This document shows, piece by piece, positions 1-9,192 of a DNA stretch of 64,000 nucleotides. This stretch comes from Brevibacillus brevis (GTDB lineage Bacteria; Bacillota; Bacilli; Brevibacillales; Brevibacillaceae): contig NZ_LR134338.1 of assembly GCF_900637055.1 (NCBI RefSeq), positions 1,032,501 to 1,096,500 on the forward strand. Direction: 5' to 3'. The position numbers were made by a program, and so were the translations under genes. Within the stretch, counting starts at the first letter, position 1. Each line of letters opens with the position of its first letter. The notes below the pieces were generated by a model. That model did no database searches. It worked only from the letters and a program-made list of their open reading frames with translations, and was not told where the DNA came from.

Positions 1-483
1 TGGGATCTGAACCTTCCGGACTGGGCAGGCAAAAAGAAAGTCAAAGGCGGAGACAAACGCGGTTTTACCGTCGTAAACACGGGCGGCATTGAAACGGGAT
101 GGATGTCAGCTGGTCCAGACGGCGGCGAAAAAGTCACGCCGGATGGAGGGGCTTTCAAGCAAGGGCTGCGCTTGCAAGTGTACGGTGATGATGTCGTCAT
201 CCAAGCGTATGACTATCAACACGACAAAGTAATTAAGAAGCTCGGCATCCGTAATGGAAAAATCGAGCAGTTGGCGCCGGATGTACAGGCAGATGATGAT
301 GATAATGTGCTTGTCAACGCGACGCAATACATGGAGTACGCAGTTGGCAAGCAAAAAAACTGGCGGGATTTTGATCCCGAAAATCCTCCGACATTTCCAG
401 GAAACCAGGTCGTGTATGTCCGTCATAAAGGGGAAATGAACCTGGAAGACGGCACGCCAATGATGGTCAAATTCAAGAAATAA
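1..483 (+). CDS. C-terminal part of an unrecognised protein
   Basis: The frame is open from the first base, so this is the 3' end of a gene that begins upstream of the window; at least 160 residues are visible. An internal ATG at 103 has no good ribosome binding site and is unlikely to be the real start. The visible part is hydrophilic, rich in Gly, Asp and Lys, with a run of four Asp near the middle, and has no membrane segment. I do not recognise the family. A strong intrinsic terminator follows, so it is the last gene of its transcript. Confidence 0.7.
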   Translation, partial: WDLNLPDWAGKKKVKGGDKRGFTVVNTGGIETGWMSAGPDGGEKVTPDGGAFKQGLRLQVYGDDVVIQAYDYQHDKVIKKLGIRNGKIEQLAPDVQADDDDNVLVNATQYMEYAVGKQKNWRDFDPENPPTFPGNQVVYVRHKGEMNLEDGTPMMVKFKK

Positions 484-537
484 CAAGGTCTTAAACCATT
501 GAAATCGTGGCTTTAAGTGGAAGAGACTAGACAAAAA

Positions 538-572
538 GCAGGAAGCGGCTGAAGGCCGTTTCCTGTTTTTTT
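538..572 (+). terminator. Intrinsic terminator after the partial first gene
   Basis: An imperfect inverted repeat of about 12 bp (AGGAAGCGGC with GGCCGTTTCCT) is followed directly by seven T. Confidence 0.85.
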
Positions 573-654
573 GCGATAGGTAGGACGAAGGTTTACACTA
601 AGAGGGGAGAGCTTGTACAACCGGCTTACTACAACAGATGGGAGATGGAACAAC

Positions 655-1434
655 GTGAAACAATATAAAGGCTACTTGCTTGATCTGGATGGAACAATTT
701 ATCGGGGAAAAGAAGCGATTCCGGGAGCAGCAGCATTCATCACCCACTTAAAAACTCATCAGATTCCGTATTTGTTCCTGACCAACAATTCTTCAGCCTC
801 TGCACAGCACGTCGCAGAACGGCTGGTAGCAATGGGCATAGAAGCACAAGCTCGGGACGTGTATACCACGAGCATGGCGACCGCTACCTATTTACGAGAG
901 CAGGCACCAGCGGGTACACGCGTCTACGTGATTGGAGAGGCAGGCTTGCATGATCAGCTGACGGATGCAGGCTATGTGATGACAGAAGAAGATCCGGCTT
1001 ATGTCATTGTCGGGATCGATCGTGCGTTTACGTATGAAAAACTGGCGATCGCTGCACGTGCTATCCGTGCAGGAGCAACTTTTATCGCTACAAATGCAGA
1101 TGCTGCCCTGCCGACAGATGCTGGTCTGTTCCCCGGCAATGGTTCACTGGTGGCAGCCGTCTCTGTTGCCTCCGCGACCAAACCTATAGTGATTGGCAAA
1201 CCGGAGTCCATCATCGTCCGTTACGCTCTGAATCAGCTTGGTACTGCAGCGGCTGACACGCTGATCGTCGGGGACAATTTGTATACGGACATTGAGGCAG
1301 GTGCCAACAGCGGCTTGGACAGCTTGCTCGTTTTGACCGGCTATTCCACACGCGAAGAAGCAGACAAGCATCATGCTGCGCCTACCCATATTGCGGTAGA
1401 CTTGCCTGAATGGCAGCGACGAATCTCACTATGA
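655..1434 (+). CDS. yutF: HAD-superfamily IIA phosphatase, YutF/NagD type
   Basis: A predicted cytoplasmic sugar- or nucleotide-phosphate phosphatase of the NagD/YutF branch of the haloacid dehalogenase superfamily. Motif I (LLDLDGTIYRG) lies at residues 8-18 and holds the nucleophile Asp. Motif II is the LFLTNNSS segment, the Lys of motif III lies in IGKPES, and the acidic motif IV is VGDNLYTDI. The 259-residue length fits the family (YutF about 256). The start is GTG 655, with GGGAGATGG ending 6 nt upstream; the longer frame from TTG 613 has its Shine-Dalgarno almost touching the start and adds a tail not seen in the family. It is convergent with yutG and the two stops overlap by 6 nt. The substrate is unknown. 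Confidence 0.85.
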   Translation: MKQYKGYLLDLDGTIYRGKEAIPGAAAFITHLKTHQIPYLFLTNNSSASAQHVAERLVAMGIEAQARDVYTTSMATATYLREQAPAGTRVYVIGEAGLHDQLTDAGYVMTEEDPAYVIVGIDRAFTYEKLAIAARAIRAGATFIATNADAALPTDAGLFPGNGSLVAAVSVASATKPIVIGKPESIIVRYALNQLGTAAADTLIVGDNLYTDIEAGANSGLDSLLVLTGYSTREEADKHHAAPTHIAVDLPEWQRRISL

Positions 1435-1944
1435 TTCTGCGCATTCTTCCTGCTGCTTCTGGCGGTGGGCAATGCGGCTGGAGGCGGCGGCTGCGACCGC
1501 TCCGACGAGATCGTCCAAAAAAGTATGGACACCAAAACGCTTGTCGTTGAGTTCGGCGAGTTTGCCGTGCTTCAGCTTGTCTACATAACCGAAGTTGGTG
1601 AATCCGATGCTCCCGTACAGGTTGACGATGGCGAGGGCGAGTACCTCGTCTATGCCGTATAGCGGCTCGTCTGTTTCAATAATCGCCTGGAGCGGGGGCA
1701 GCAGCTGCTTTTGTTCTGCGAGGATGTCGAGCTGAATCCCGGTCAGCAACGCATTTTGGACCTCGCGTTTTTTCAAGACGGACGCCACACTGTCGAGACA
1801 CAGGTCCAAGGAGATGTCCGGGATGTATTTCGACTGCAGGAACATGACAATTTCAGCAATGTCGTTCAGACTGACTCCTCGTTTTTCCAAAAGCTCAATA
1901 ACGAAGTCCAGACAACTCTCGCTATTTAGTGGATGCTCACTCAT
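1429..1944 (-). CDS. yutG: Phosphatidylglycerophosphatase A-like protein YutG
   Basis: A member of the PgpA-like family (B. subtilis YutG), 171 residues, soluble by composition. The family pattern is visible: an N-terminal all-helical region, YGIDEVLALAIVNLYGSIG, a TNFGYVDKLK segment, then HTFLDDLVGAVAAA near the C terminus. The start at 1944 is chosen because AGGAGGAA lies 9 nt upstream; the frame runs on further upstream without a ribosome binding site. In B. subtilis yutG also lies beside yutF and yutH, as here. Enzymatic activity on phosphatidylglycerophosphate is inferred from the family name and is not assured for the Bacillus branch. Confidence 0.85.
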   Translation of the reverse strand: MSEHPLNSESCLDFVIELLEKRGVSLNDIAEIVMFLQSKYIPDISLDLCLDSVASVLKKREVQNALLTGIQLDILAEQKQLLPPLQAIIETDEPLYGIDEVLALAIVNLYGSIGFTNFGYVDKLKHGKLAELNDKRFGVHTFLDDLVGAVAAAASSRIAHRQKQQEECAES

Positions 1945-2108
1945 GCTTGTGGTTCCTCCTTTTTCACGTGCGTGTTCAAAAAGTCGACTTTTCAGCACCC
2001 AGAAAGTCGGCATGAATGCATCTAGTATCTGCATACAGATAGGCACCTATCCCGATCTAACGACATACAATGCCAGAAGAGCAGTATGCAAGGAGGGTGA
2101 ACAACTGT

Positions 2109-3194
2109 ATGGAAGAAAAAGAGCTTCTTCAGGAGAAGTATGGTTTTGAACTCCAGGGATATCGGACGACGGGGGCAAGCAAGGTACTGGAAACGGATCG
2201 AGGCCTTTACTACATGTTCGAGGCGCCAGCCGGATATAAATACAAAAGCAAGTTTATTGAGAAAGTAAAAAAACATTTGAGTCAACAGCAAAACATTCGC
2301 TTGTTAAAGCTGGTGAACACAACAAGCGGGCAGGCTCACATCGTCGATGATGAGCAGCTTTACTATTTATACAGAGGCGTGCGAGAGGCAGTGCCCGAGA
2401 ATCCATATTATGCCAGTGGTCAGTCACTCGCAAAGTTCCATCAGGCCACGAGTGATTTTTCATCTGACAAGATGTTTATCCCCTACAGCTCTCTTGGCAA
2501 CTGGCCGAGCATGTGGCGCAAAAAGCTGCGGAATTTTAATGAATACCGGGATGAAATGGATGAGGAAAATGTAGAGCTGGCGCCAATGGATGAATATTTG
2601 TTGACCTGCTTCACGTACATTACTCAGCTCGGTGAATTGTCCGTTCAATATTTGTTGGATGCCGGATACGATAAAGTCGTGAAGGAAACAGCGAGTCTCG
2701 GGAAAGTAGCCTACCAAAATTTTGATCAAGGGTATATGCTATGGAAAGAGAAGGATGTACGTCTAATGGCAGGTGAATGGAACTGGGTTCTTGATATGCG
2801 TACTCGCGATGTGGGGCAGTGGATTAAAGCCGAGACAAAGAGAAACGGCTGGAATGAAGAGGCTGTGTCCAGCTTTCTCGACGGCTACAACAGCGTCTCT
2901 GCTCTGCTGCCAGCTGAATATGCCGTGATTTATGCACTCATGCTCTACCCAGGCAGGTTTTTGAAGCTCGTCGAGACTTACATGGAGTTGCCGGTAGAAG
3001 AGCGCCAAGAAGTCAACATCCAGGCATGGCAAACGCAGCTGGAAGACGAGCTAACCAAAATGGAAGACGGACTTCGAAAGTTCCCACTATTCATTGCACA
3101 GCGTTATGACGTATCCATTCCACAAATTGATTGGTTGTGGAGGAAAAAAGATGATCAAGCAACAAGTTTTCGTTACGAGGAAACTCAATCCTGA
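2109..3194 (+). CDS. yutH: Spore coat-associated protein YutH
   Basis: A 361-residue protein with the kinase-like fold typical of the CotS/YutH group of spore coat proteins. It is recognised by the N-terminal FELQGYRTTGASKVLETDRG region, the LYRGVREAVPENPYYASG segment and a C-terminal RYDVSIPQIDWLWRKKD tail. The start ATG 2109 follows AAGGAGGGTG by about 9 nt. Its last 44 bases overlap the next gene, so the two are probably co-transcribed. Expression in the mother cell during sporulation is expected from the family; I saw no clear sigma-E or sigma-K promoter. Confidence 0.85.
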   Translation: MEEKELLQEKYGFELQGYRTTGASKVLETDRGLYYMFEAPAGYKYKSKFIEKVKKHLSQQQNIRLLKLVNTTSGQAHIVDDEQLYYLYRGVREAVPENPYYASGQSLAKFHQATSDFSSDKMFIPYSSLGNWPSMWRKKLRNFNEYRDEMDEENVELAPMDEYLLTCFTYITQLGELSVQYLLDAGYDKVVKETASLGKVAYQNFDQGYMLWKEKDVRLMAGEWNWVLDMRTRDVGQWIKAETKRNGWNEEAVSSFLDGYNSVSALLPAEYAVIYALMLYPGRFLKLVETYMELPVEERQEVNIQAWQTQLEDELTKMEDGLRKFPLFIAQRYDVSIPQIDWLWRKKDDQATSFRYEETQS

Positions 3195-4110
3195 AGTGAT
3201 CGCGATGCTTGAAAAAGTAGCAGTGGTCGAGCAATGGACAAAAAATGCTCCGATCCCGCGCGAATTGTTGCTGGAAAAGATTGAACATGTAGATGCCGTC
3301 TTGACCATGCTGACAGAACGAGTGGACGAAGAATTTTTGGCGAGTACAAAACGACTCCGAATCGTGGCGAACATGGCGGTCGGTTACGACAATATTGATT
3401 TGGAAGCGTGCAGACGACACGAGGTCATCGTAACCAACACGCCCGATGTGCTGACGGAGTCTACAGCCGATTTGGCTTTCGCTTTATTGATGGCAACAGG
3501 CCGCCGATTGACGGAAGCCAATCGATTTTTATTGCAGGGGGAGTGGACATCGTGGAGTCCGACCCTCATGGCTGGACAAAATGTACATGGTTCGACTCTG
3601 GGGATTATTGGCATGGGGCGGATTGGAGAGGCTGTGGCGAGACGCGCCAAAGGATTTGGCATGCGAATTTTGTATCACAACCGGAATCGCAAACCGCAGG
3701 CAGAGCAAGAGACAGGAGCACGATATGCCGATTTGGCGGAGCTACTGCAAGAGTCCGATTACGTCGTTCTGCTTACACCGCTGACAGCGGACACACGCAT
3801 GTTGATGGGGGAAAAACAATTTTCGCTCATGAAAGAAACCGCAGTGTTTATCAATGTTTCTCGTGGTGGGACAGTAGATGAGGCCGCACTGTATCAAGCG
3901 TTGGTAGACAAAAAGATTTGGGCGGCAGGCCTGGATGTTTTTGCGGTCGAGCCTGTCCCGATGGATAACCCGCTCTTGCAACTGCCGAATGTAGTAGCAT
4001 TGCCGCATATCGGTAGTGCAACTGTGCAAACGAGGGCGGAGATGGCGAGGCTGGCTGCTGCTAACATCGTAGAGGTGCTAAGTGGAAGGGGACCACTGAC
4101 TGCCGTATGA
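3151..4110 (+). CDS. D-2-hydroxyacid dehydrogenase (glyoxylate/hydroxypyruvate reductase type)
   Basis: A cytoplasmic NAD(P)-dependent enzyme of 319 residues reducing 2-oxo acids such as glyoxylate or hydroxypyruvate. The Rossmann motif GIIGMGRIG lies near residue 150. The catalytic Arg is in INVSRGGTVDE, the catalytic Glu in FAVEPVP and the catalytic His in LPHIGSAT, in the family order. The start ATG 3151 follows GGAGG at 7 nt and lies inside the end of yutH. The stop overlaps the start of the next gene (ATGA), indicating translational coupling. Substrate preference cannot be told from sequence. Confidence 0.88.
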   Translation: MIKQQVFVTRKLNPEVIAMLEKVAVVEQWTKNAPIPRELLLEKIEHVDAVLTMLTERVDEEFLASTKRLRIVANMAVGYDNIDLEACRRHEVIVTNTPDVLTESTADLAFALLMATGRRLTEANRFLLQGEWTSWSPTLMAGQNVHGSTLGIIGMGRIGEAVARRAKGFGMRILYHNRNRKPQAEQETGARYADLAELLQESDYVVLLTPLTADTRMLMGEKQFSLMKETAVFINVSRGGTVDEAALYQALVDKKIWAAGLDVFAVEPVPMDNPLLQLPNVVALPHIGSATVQTRAEMARLAAANIVEVLSGRGPLTAV

Positions 4111-5027
4111 ACACGTTCTTTGTTTTCATTACAGGCCTCTTCGTGCTTCTCTTGATTGCAGCAGTAGCCGTTTCGTTTCACGTAACCTGGCGCTTGACGC
4201 ATCCTGTACGAAAGCCGATTCACATGGAACCCCGAGATTTTGGAATTGAACAGGTCGAGCCCGTTGTTTTTTCGAGCAGGGAAACGACGATCTCGTTGGC
4301 TGGATGGTACTTGTCGGCAGAAAAAAATGGGCGAGTTTCGAATGGGAATACGCTGATCTTTGCTCACGGGTACAGTCAAAACAGATTAGAGCCACATTTG
4401 CCAGCGTTGTCTCTGGCTGCAAGACTTGTCGAGGCTGGCTTTGATGTATTGCTGTTCGACTTTCGGAACGCAGGGGAGTCCAGCGAAGCACTGACTACAA
4501 TTGGTCTACGTGAACAGCAAGACCTGCTTGGGGCCATCGATTTTGCAGCAGCGAAGAAGCCAGAGCACAGACTTGGTCTTGTCGGCTTTTCCATGGGGGC
4601 GGCAACCTCTTTGATGGTTGGCGGAGTGGATGAGCGCATCACTGCGATTGTGGCAGATTCACCGTTCTATTCCTTGCGTGAATACTTGGCTGAGAACTTG
4701 CCGCAGTGGACGGGCCTGCCCCGCTTTCCATTCAACTGGCTCATCCTTACCTTATGTCCTGTTTTGCTTGGAGCCAACCCGCGAGACGTCAATCCGTATC
4801 AGGCAGTCAAGCAAGCGAACAAACCGATTCTTTTTATACACGGGACAGGCGATACAACGATCCCCATGGTAAACAGCGAACGACTCTTTGAGCTGACCCA
4901 AGACGAAGATTCCGAGATTTGGATCGTACCGCGAGCGGGTCACGTCCGCAGCTATGCGTTAGTTCCTGACGAATACGGGAAGCGTGTCATTGCCTTTTTG
5001 GAAAAAGGAAGGGGAAAGGGGAAATGA
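4107..5027 (+). CDS. Membrane-anchored alpha/beta hydrolase
   Basis: A 306-residue protein with one N-terminal membrane segment (about residues 4-25) followed by an alpha/beta hydrolase domain. The nucleophile Ser is in GFSMGAA, the acid Asp in HGTGDTT and the His in RAGHVRS. An HGYSQNR oxyanion region lies earlier. It resembles YqkD/BAAT-type hydrolases. The start overlaps the stop of the dehydrogenase gene by 4 bases (ATGA), so the pair is an operon. The substrate is unknown; the active site is probably outside the membrane if the anchor is of the N-in type. Confidence 0.8.
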   Translation: MNTFFVFITGLFVLLLIAAVAVSFHVTWRLTHPVRKPIHMEPRDFGIEQVEPVVFSSRETTISLAGWYLSAEKNGRVSNGNTLIFAHGYSQNRLEPHLPALSLAARLVEAGFDVLLFDFRNAGESSEALTTIGLREQQDLLGAIDFAAAKKPEHRLGLVGFSMGAATSLMVGGVDERITAIVADSPFYSLREYLAENLPQWTGLPRFPFNWLILTLCPVLLGANPRDVNPYQAVKQANKPILFIHGTGDTTIPMVNSERLFELTQDEDSEIWIVPRAGHVRSYALVPDEYGKRVIAFLEKGRGKGK

Positions 5028-5028
5028 A

Positions 5029-5062
5029 AAAAGCAGCTACGCGGTTGCTGTAGCTGCTTTCA
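5029..5062. terminator. Bidirectional intrinsic terminator
   Basis: A perfect 11-bp stem (AAAGCAGCTAC / GTAGCTGCTTT) with a 9-nt loop lies between two convergent genes and can serve both strands. Confidence 0.8.
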
Positions 5063-5078
5063 TGTCGATGTGACTGGA

Positions 5079-5306
5079 TTAGAATACTTGTTGAACTTCT
5101 TTGATGCCTGGGATTTCTTCCACCAGTGCACGCTCGATTCCTGCTTTCAGGGTGATGGTAGAGGAAGGGCAGCTACCGCAAGCACCCATCAGGCGCAGCT
5201 TCACGATGCCATCTTCTACATCAACGAGTTGTACGTCTCCGCCGTCACGTTGCAGGTAAGGACGCAGTTTATCGAGAACTTCTTGTACTTGATCCATGAT
5301 ATCCAT
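5079..5306 (-). CDS. NifU C-terminal-type Fe-S scaffold (YutI)
   Basis: A 75-residue Fe-S carrier/scaffold of the Nfu type. The cluster-binding C-x2-C is in [10 protein letters not shown] (about residues 40-49), preceded by the conserved [11 protein letters not shown] segment. The start is the ATG at 5306, with AAAGGAGTG about 10 nt upstream; a much longer open frame on this strand is the antisense shadow of mccA. Its neighbours here (yuzD, yutM further on) also belong to Fe-S/redox housekeeping, as in B. subtilis. Confidence 0.9.
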   Translation of the reverse strand: MDIMDQVQEVLDKLRPYLQRDGGDVQLVDVEDGIVKLRLMGACGSCPSSTITLKAGIERALVEEIPGIKEVQQVF

Positions 5307-5450
5307 GTTACATTCACTCCTTTCCAACCTCTCCTTTATTATAATCATACTATGGTGAGAAATCCATGGCTTACATGCCCTGTTGACACTTTGAAGTTCC
5401 GCTGACACACCGAAGTTTAGTAGCATGGACTTTTTGTAATCTTTGCATGT

Positions 5451-5456
5451 TATAAT
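5451..5456 (+). promoter_or_regulatory. Probable -10 box of the mccAB promoter
   Basis: A perfect TATAAT lies about 46 nt upstream of the mccA start. The -35 region is poor (TGGACT 19 nt upstream), which suggests an activator or a CymR-type control as in B. subtilis mccAB; no operator was recognised. Confidence 0.5.
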
Positions 5457-5501
5457 AAAAAAGAAAGAAGCAAGTACTTCAATATAAGGAGTCAGATCTT
5501 C

Positions 5502-6425
5502 GTGAACGTATTTCGCAATGTGAAGGAACTGATTGGTAATACGCCGATCGTCGAAATTACACAATTTGAGCTCCCAGAGGGTGTCCGCTTGTTCGCCAAA
5601 CTGGAATATTTTAACCCAGGCGGCAGCGTAAAAGACAGACTCGGCATGGAGTTGATTCGTGCCGCAGAAGAGAACGGCCAATTGGCCCCAGGTGGTACCA
5701 TTATTGAACCGACAGCAGGAAATACAGGCATTGGTGTAGCGCTGGCCGCTGTAGGAACCGGTTATAAAGTCATTTTCTGCGTACCAGCGAAGTTTTCCGA
5801 GGAAAAGCAAGAGCTGATGCGTGCCCTCGGAGCAGAAGTCGTCAATACACCGACAGAGCTGGGGATTAAGGGTGCAATCGCCAAGGCAAAAGAACTCGCA
5901 GAATCGATTCCAGGTGCTTTTGTTCCACAGCAATTTGCTAACCCGGCGAATCCAGACGCACACTACAAAACAACAGGTCCGGAAATTTGGAGTCAAATGG
6001 ACGGCCAAGTACACGTATTTGTGGCAGGCGCGGGCTCTGGCGGTACTTTCATGGGTGCTGCTCGCTACTTGAAGGAACAAAATCCAAACGTAAAAACGGT
6101 CATTGTCGAGCCAGAAGGTTCCATCTTGAATGGGGGAGAATCCGGCCCGCACAAAACAGAAGGGATCGGCATGGAGTTTTTGCCTCCGTTCATGGATACG
6201 AGCTACTTCAACGCCATTCACACGATTCTCGATGTGGAAGCATTCGATCTGGTCAAGCAGCTGGCTGCCAAGGAAGGCTTGCTCGTAGGCAGCTCCTCAG
6301 GTGCAGCCATGGCAGCGGCACTGCGCGAAGCAAGAGAAGCAGCTCCAGGGACAAACATCGTTACACTGTTTGCTGACGGCAGCGAACGTTATCTAAGCAA
6401 GAAAATTTACCAGGGAGGAATTTAA
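5502..6425 (+). CDS. mccA: O-acetylserine-dependent cystathionine beta-synthase / cysteine synthase
   Basis: A PLP enzyme of the cysteine synthase family, 307 residues, best matched to MccA (YrhA), which condenses O-acetylserine with homocysteine. The PLP Lys lies in [12 protein letters not shown] (residues 37-48). The phosphate loop and substrate loop are [11 protein letters not shown] and [10 protein letters not shown]. The TAGNTG loop rather than TSGNTG favours MccA over CysK. GTG start with AAGGAG 9 nt upstream. It ends one base before mccB, so the two form the reverse transsulfuration operon that turns methionine-derived homocysteine into cysteine. Confidence 0.88.
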   Translation: MNVFRNVKELIGNTPIVEITQFELPEGVRLFAKLEYFNPGGSVKDRLGMELIRAAEENGQLAPGGTIIEPTAGNTGIGVALAAVGTGYKVIFCVPAKFSEEKQELMRALGAEVVNTPTELGIKGAIAKAKELAESIPGAFVPQQFANPANPDAHYKTTGPEIWSQMDGQVHVFVAGAGSGGTFMGAARYLKEQNPNVKTVIVEPEGSILNGGESGPHKTEGIGMEFLPPFMDTSYFNAIHTILDVEAFDLVKQLAAKEGLLVGSSSGAAMAAALREAREAAPGTNIVTLFADGSERYLSKKIYQGGI

Positions 6426-6426
6426 G

Positions 6427-7560
6427 ATGCGTATCAAAACTCGTCTGATCCACGGCGGAATCGATGGAGATCCACATACGGGAGCCGTATCCGTTCCAAT
6501 TTACCAGGTAAGCACTTATAAACAGGAAGCAATTGGCGTTCACAAGGGCTTCGAATACTCCCGTACCGGGAACCCGACCCGTCACGCATTGGAAACATAC
6601 ATCGCAGAAATCGAAGGCGGCGCACGCGGCTTTGCATTTGGTTCTGGTATGGCTGCACTCTCCACGATCCTTTCGCTGTTCAACAAAGGCGACCATCTCG
6701 TGGTAGGTGACGATGTATACGGTGGTACTTACCGTGTCGTTACGCGCGTATTCTCCCGTATGGGTCTGGAAGCAACCTATGTAGATACGAGTGATCTGGC
6801 AGCAGTTGAGGCGGCAATTCGCCCGGAAACCAAAGCCATCATTATGGAAACACCGACAAACCCGCTGCTGAAAGTAAGCGACATCAGCGCGTTGGCAGGC
6901 ATCGCGAAAGCAAAAGGCGTACTGCTCGTGGTAGACAACACGTTCATGACACCATACTGGCAAAATCCGCTGGATCTCGGGGCTGACATCGTGTTCCACA
7001 GTGCAACGAAATATTTGGGCGGACACAGCGACGTAGTAGCAGGTCTGGTTGTAGCAAAAGATGCCCAAGTGGGCGAAGACCTCCATTTTGTGCAAAATGC
7101 AATTGGCGGTGTGCTTGGACCACAAGATTCTTGGCTCTTGCTCCGCGGTATGAAGACGCTGGGAATTCGAATGGAAGAGCATGAGCACAATGCACGTACG
7201 ATAGCAAAATGGCTGTCTGAGCGCAGCGACATCAAGCGCGTGATCTATCCTGGTCTGTCCAGCCATTCCGGTCATGAGCTGATTCAAAAGCAAGCGCGTG
7301 GCTTTGGCGGTATGATTTCCTTCGACGTAGGCAGCGCAGAGCGTGCTGACGAAGTGTTGGCAAAGGTAAAATACTACACGCTGGCAGAATCGCTGGGTGC
7401 AGTGGAGAGCTTGATCAGCGTACCTGCACGCATGACACATGCTTCTATCCCGGCAGAACGCCGTGCTGAGCTGGGCATTACGGATGGCTTGGTGCGTATC
7501 TCTGTTGGTATTGAAGATGTGCAGGACTTGATCGAGGATCTGGACCAAGCATTGTCCTAA
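6427..7560 (+). CDS. mccB: Cystathionine gamma-lyase / homocysteine gamma-lyase
   Basis: A Cys/Met-metabolism PLP enzyme, 377 residues. Visible family marks are the N-terminal TRLIHGG, YSRTGNPTR, the PLP Lys in FHSATKYLGGHSD, and the C-terminal SLGAVESLISVPARMTH. It cleaves cystathionine to cysteine, 2-oxobutyrate and ammonia, the second step after MccA. The ribosome site GGGAGGAA lies 6 nt upstream of ATG and one base separates the genes, so translation is tightly linked. Confidence 0.9.
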   Translation: MRIKTRLIHGGIDGDPHTGAVSVPIYQVSTYKQEAIGVHKGFEYSRTGNPTRHALETYIAEIEGGARGFAFGSGMAALSTILSLFNKGDHLVVGDDVYGGTYRVVTRVFSRMGLEATYVDTSDLAAVEAAIRPETKAIIMETPTNPLLKVSDISALAGIAKAKGVLLVVDNTFMTPYWQNPLDLGADIVFHSATKYLGGHSDVVAGLVVAKDAQVGEDLHFVQNAIGGVLGPQDSWLLLRGMKTLGIRMEEHEHNARTIAKWLSERSDIKRVIYPGLSSHSGHELIQKQARGFGGMISFDVGSAERADEVLAKVKYYTLAESLGAVESLISVPARMTHASIPAERRAELGITDGLVRISVGIEDVQDLIEDLDQALS

Positions 7561-7589
7561 GCTAGCTGACCCGGGGGAGGGCGGATATA

Positions 7590-7925
7590 GTGACTGTCGA
7601 TATCAAGGTTTTTGGGACAGAGCAATTGTGCGCAAGCTGCGTCAATTTGCCATCTGCAAAGGAAACAGCCGAGTGGCTGGAGGCCGCACTCTCTCGCAAG
7701 TATGGGAGTGACAGCATCCGCATCGTTTATAGCGACTTTCAACAGCCGCAGACAGACGATGACAAAAGCTGGGCGAATCGCATTATCGAGGAAGATTTAT
7801 GGTATCCGCTTGTCGTAATTTCCGGGGAAATTGTCGGTGAGGGAAATCCGAAATTAAAGGATATCTATGAAAAGCTGGAGAGCATGGGCGTGCAGCCGAT
7901 TGCTTCGACAGCAGATGCCGAATAA
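7590..7925 (+). CDS. yuzD: YuzD family thioredoxin-fold protein
   Basis: A 111-residue DUF1462/YuzD protein with a thioredoxin-like fold and a Cys pair in EQLCASCVNLPSAKET (C-x2-C, residues 12-15), consistent with a disulfide or metal-linked redox role. The start GTG 7590 is preceded by GGGGGAGGG. It lies 29 nt after mccB and has its own terminator downstream. In B. subtilis yuzD is next to yutI (nifU); here mccAB is inserted between them. Confidence 0.85.
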   Translation: MTVDIKVFGTEQLCASCVNLPSAKETAEWLEAALSRKYGSDSIRIVYSDFQQPQTDDDKSWANRIIEEDLWYPLVVISGEIVGEGNPKLKDIYEKLESMGVQPIASTADAE

Positions 7926-7931
7926 AAGGAG

Positions 7932-7962
7932 CGACCAGATGCTTACGTCTGGTCGTTTTTTT
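7932..7962 (+). terminator. Intrinsic terminator after yuzD
   Basis: Stem CGACCAGA / TCTGGTCG followed by seven T. Confidence 0.88.
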
Positions 7963-8152
7963 GATATTTTAAAATCCAGTTGAAATCACATCGTTCATGT
8001 ATCAGCACTTCAAAGTGTGCTGGATAACGTGAAGGAACGTGCTGTTTACTATTTGTATATCATTCGTAAACCTTTTGTAACGAAATAGATCAGGCTTCGT
8101 CCTATAGTAGTAAATGTAACCAATAACTTACCATCTAGTGGAGGCCATAACG

Positions 8153-9046
8153 ATGAATAAAAAATGGATGAAGCCTGTTACATATTTGCTGCTTGCAGGA
8201 GTTGTAGGCGTAGCTGGATTTTCTGCAATGAATACACAGGTAGCACACGCAGACTCTGAAAAAGGAAAGCTGTTCTCTGCGGCAGCTGAATTGAAGCTCG
8301 CGAAAAACACCTATGTGATCGATCAAAAAACGGCTGATGTGAATGGCGATAAGAAGGATGACGTCGTATACCTGATTGGCGAAAAAGAAAAAGCGGATGA
8401 CATCTATTCCTCCAATATGAACATCGTAGTGAAAGACGGAAAATCCGGCGCGTATAGCCAAACAGCTATCAAAGAGCTGGGCGGTTATGAAGGGGAGCTG
8501 ACTCTCGTAGATTTCACAGGTGATCATGTTGCCGATGCCTTCGTGAAAACAGCGACTGGCGGAAGCGGTGGTGTTTACAGCCACGTAATCGCTACCTTTG
8601 AAAACAACAAGCCAGCCGTGATTTTTGGTGAAAAGGAAAACGAAGGAATCCGTTACGAGGGGAAATTCGTGGATGGCTTTAAAGTAGAGGGCAAAGGCTC
8701 CCACCTGGATAAGCCGCTGACGCTTGACGTTAGTGCCAACCAGGATGTATACGTAGCGGCCAAGCTGTATGACAAAGCAGGGAAAGTACAGCCAACCGAA
8801 GATGCTGTTTCTGTATTCTCCTATCCATTCGGTTCTTTGACTCCAGTCGATATGGATACGAACGGTACATTTGAGCTGGTAGGGGAGCAACGACTTGTAG
8901 GTATGAACAACACTGATACCGTTTCCCGCATCAACTCCGTATGGGGCTACCAAGGGGAAGGCAAATGGAATCCATGGGAAGTAGAGTATTCTACTTTCTT
9001 GAAAAAACACCCGGGTGAAGCGATCAACACGATGATTGAAAAGTAA
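8153..9046 (+). CDS. Secreted protein with VCBS/FG-GAP-like repeats
   Basis: A 297-residue exported protein of unknown function. The signal peptide covers residues 1-27: a basic start (KKWMK), a hydrophobic core and an AHA cleavage site before DSEKGK. Acidic calcium-site-like stretches recur (VNGDKKDDVVYL, TGDHVADAF, MDTNGTFELV), as in FG-GAP/VCBS beta-propeller repeats. The start ATG 8153 follows GTGGAGG by 9 nt; the upstream in-frame GTG is part of that site. It is a single-gene transcript with its own terminator. Confidence 0.75.
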   Translation: MNKKWMKPVTYLLLAGVVGVAGFSAMNTQVAHADSEKGKLFSAAAELKLAKNTYVIDQKTADVNGDKKDDVVYLIGEKEKADDIYSSNMNIVVKDGKSGAYSQTAIKELGGYEGELTLVDFTGDHVADAFVKTATGGSGGVYSHVIATFENNKPAVIFGEKENEGIRYEGKFVDGFKVEGKGSHLDKPLTLDVSANQDVYVAAKLYDKAGKVQPTEDAVSVFSYPFGSLTPVDMDTNGTFELVGEQRLVGMNNTDTVSRINSVWGYQGEGKWNPWEVEYSTFLKKHPGEAINTMIEK

Positions 9047-9064
9047 AAAATTGTAGAGCTTGAT

Positions 9065-9112
9065 AAAACAGCCTTCTTTTCATGACGGAAATGAAAAAGG
9101 AGGCTGTTTTTC
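9065..9112 (+). terminator. Intrinsic terminator
   Basis: Long imperfect stem (AAAACAGCCTTCTTTTCAT with ATGAAAAAGGAGGCTGTTTT) ending in a T run. Confidence 0.85.
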
Positions 9113-9192
9113 GTTGCCAGCGAATGGTTCTACCAACCGACTTTTTCTCATATGGATTTTGGGTACAGGGGTAACCAAAGGAGGAAGAGCGG

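Noticed and set aside
5300..5500. Riboswitch or T-box leader before mccAB
   Set aside because: No S-box or T-box core motif and no antiterminator-terminator pair; only a -10 box can be supported.
5307..6221. Long open frame on the minus strand upstream of the NifU-type gene
   Set aside because: It is antisense to mccA, Cys- and Phe-rich in an unnatural way, and the real start with ribosome site is at 5306.
6361..7548. 395-codon minus-strand frame
   Set aside because: Antisense shadow of mccB in a GC-balanced gene; no ribosome site, odd composition, no family resemblance.
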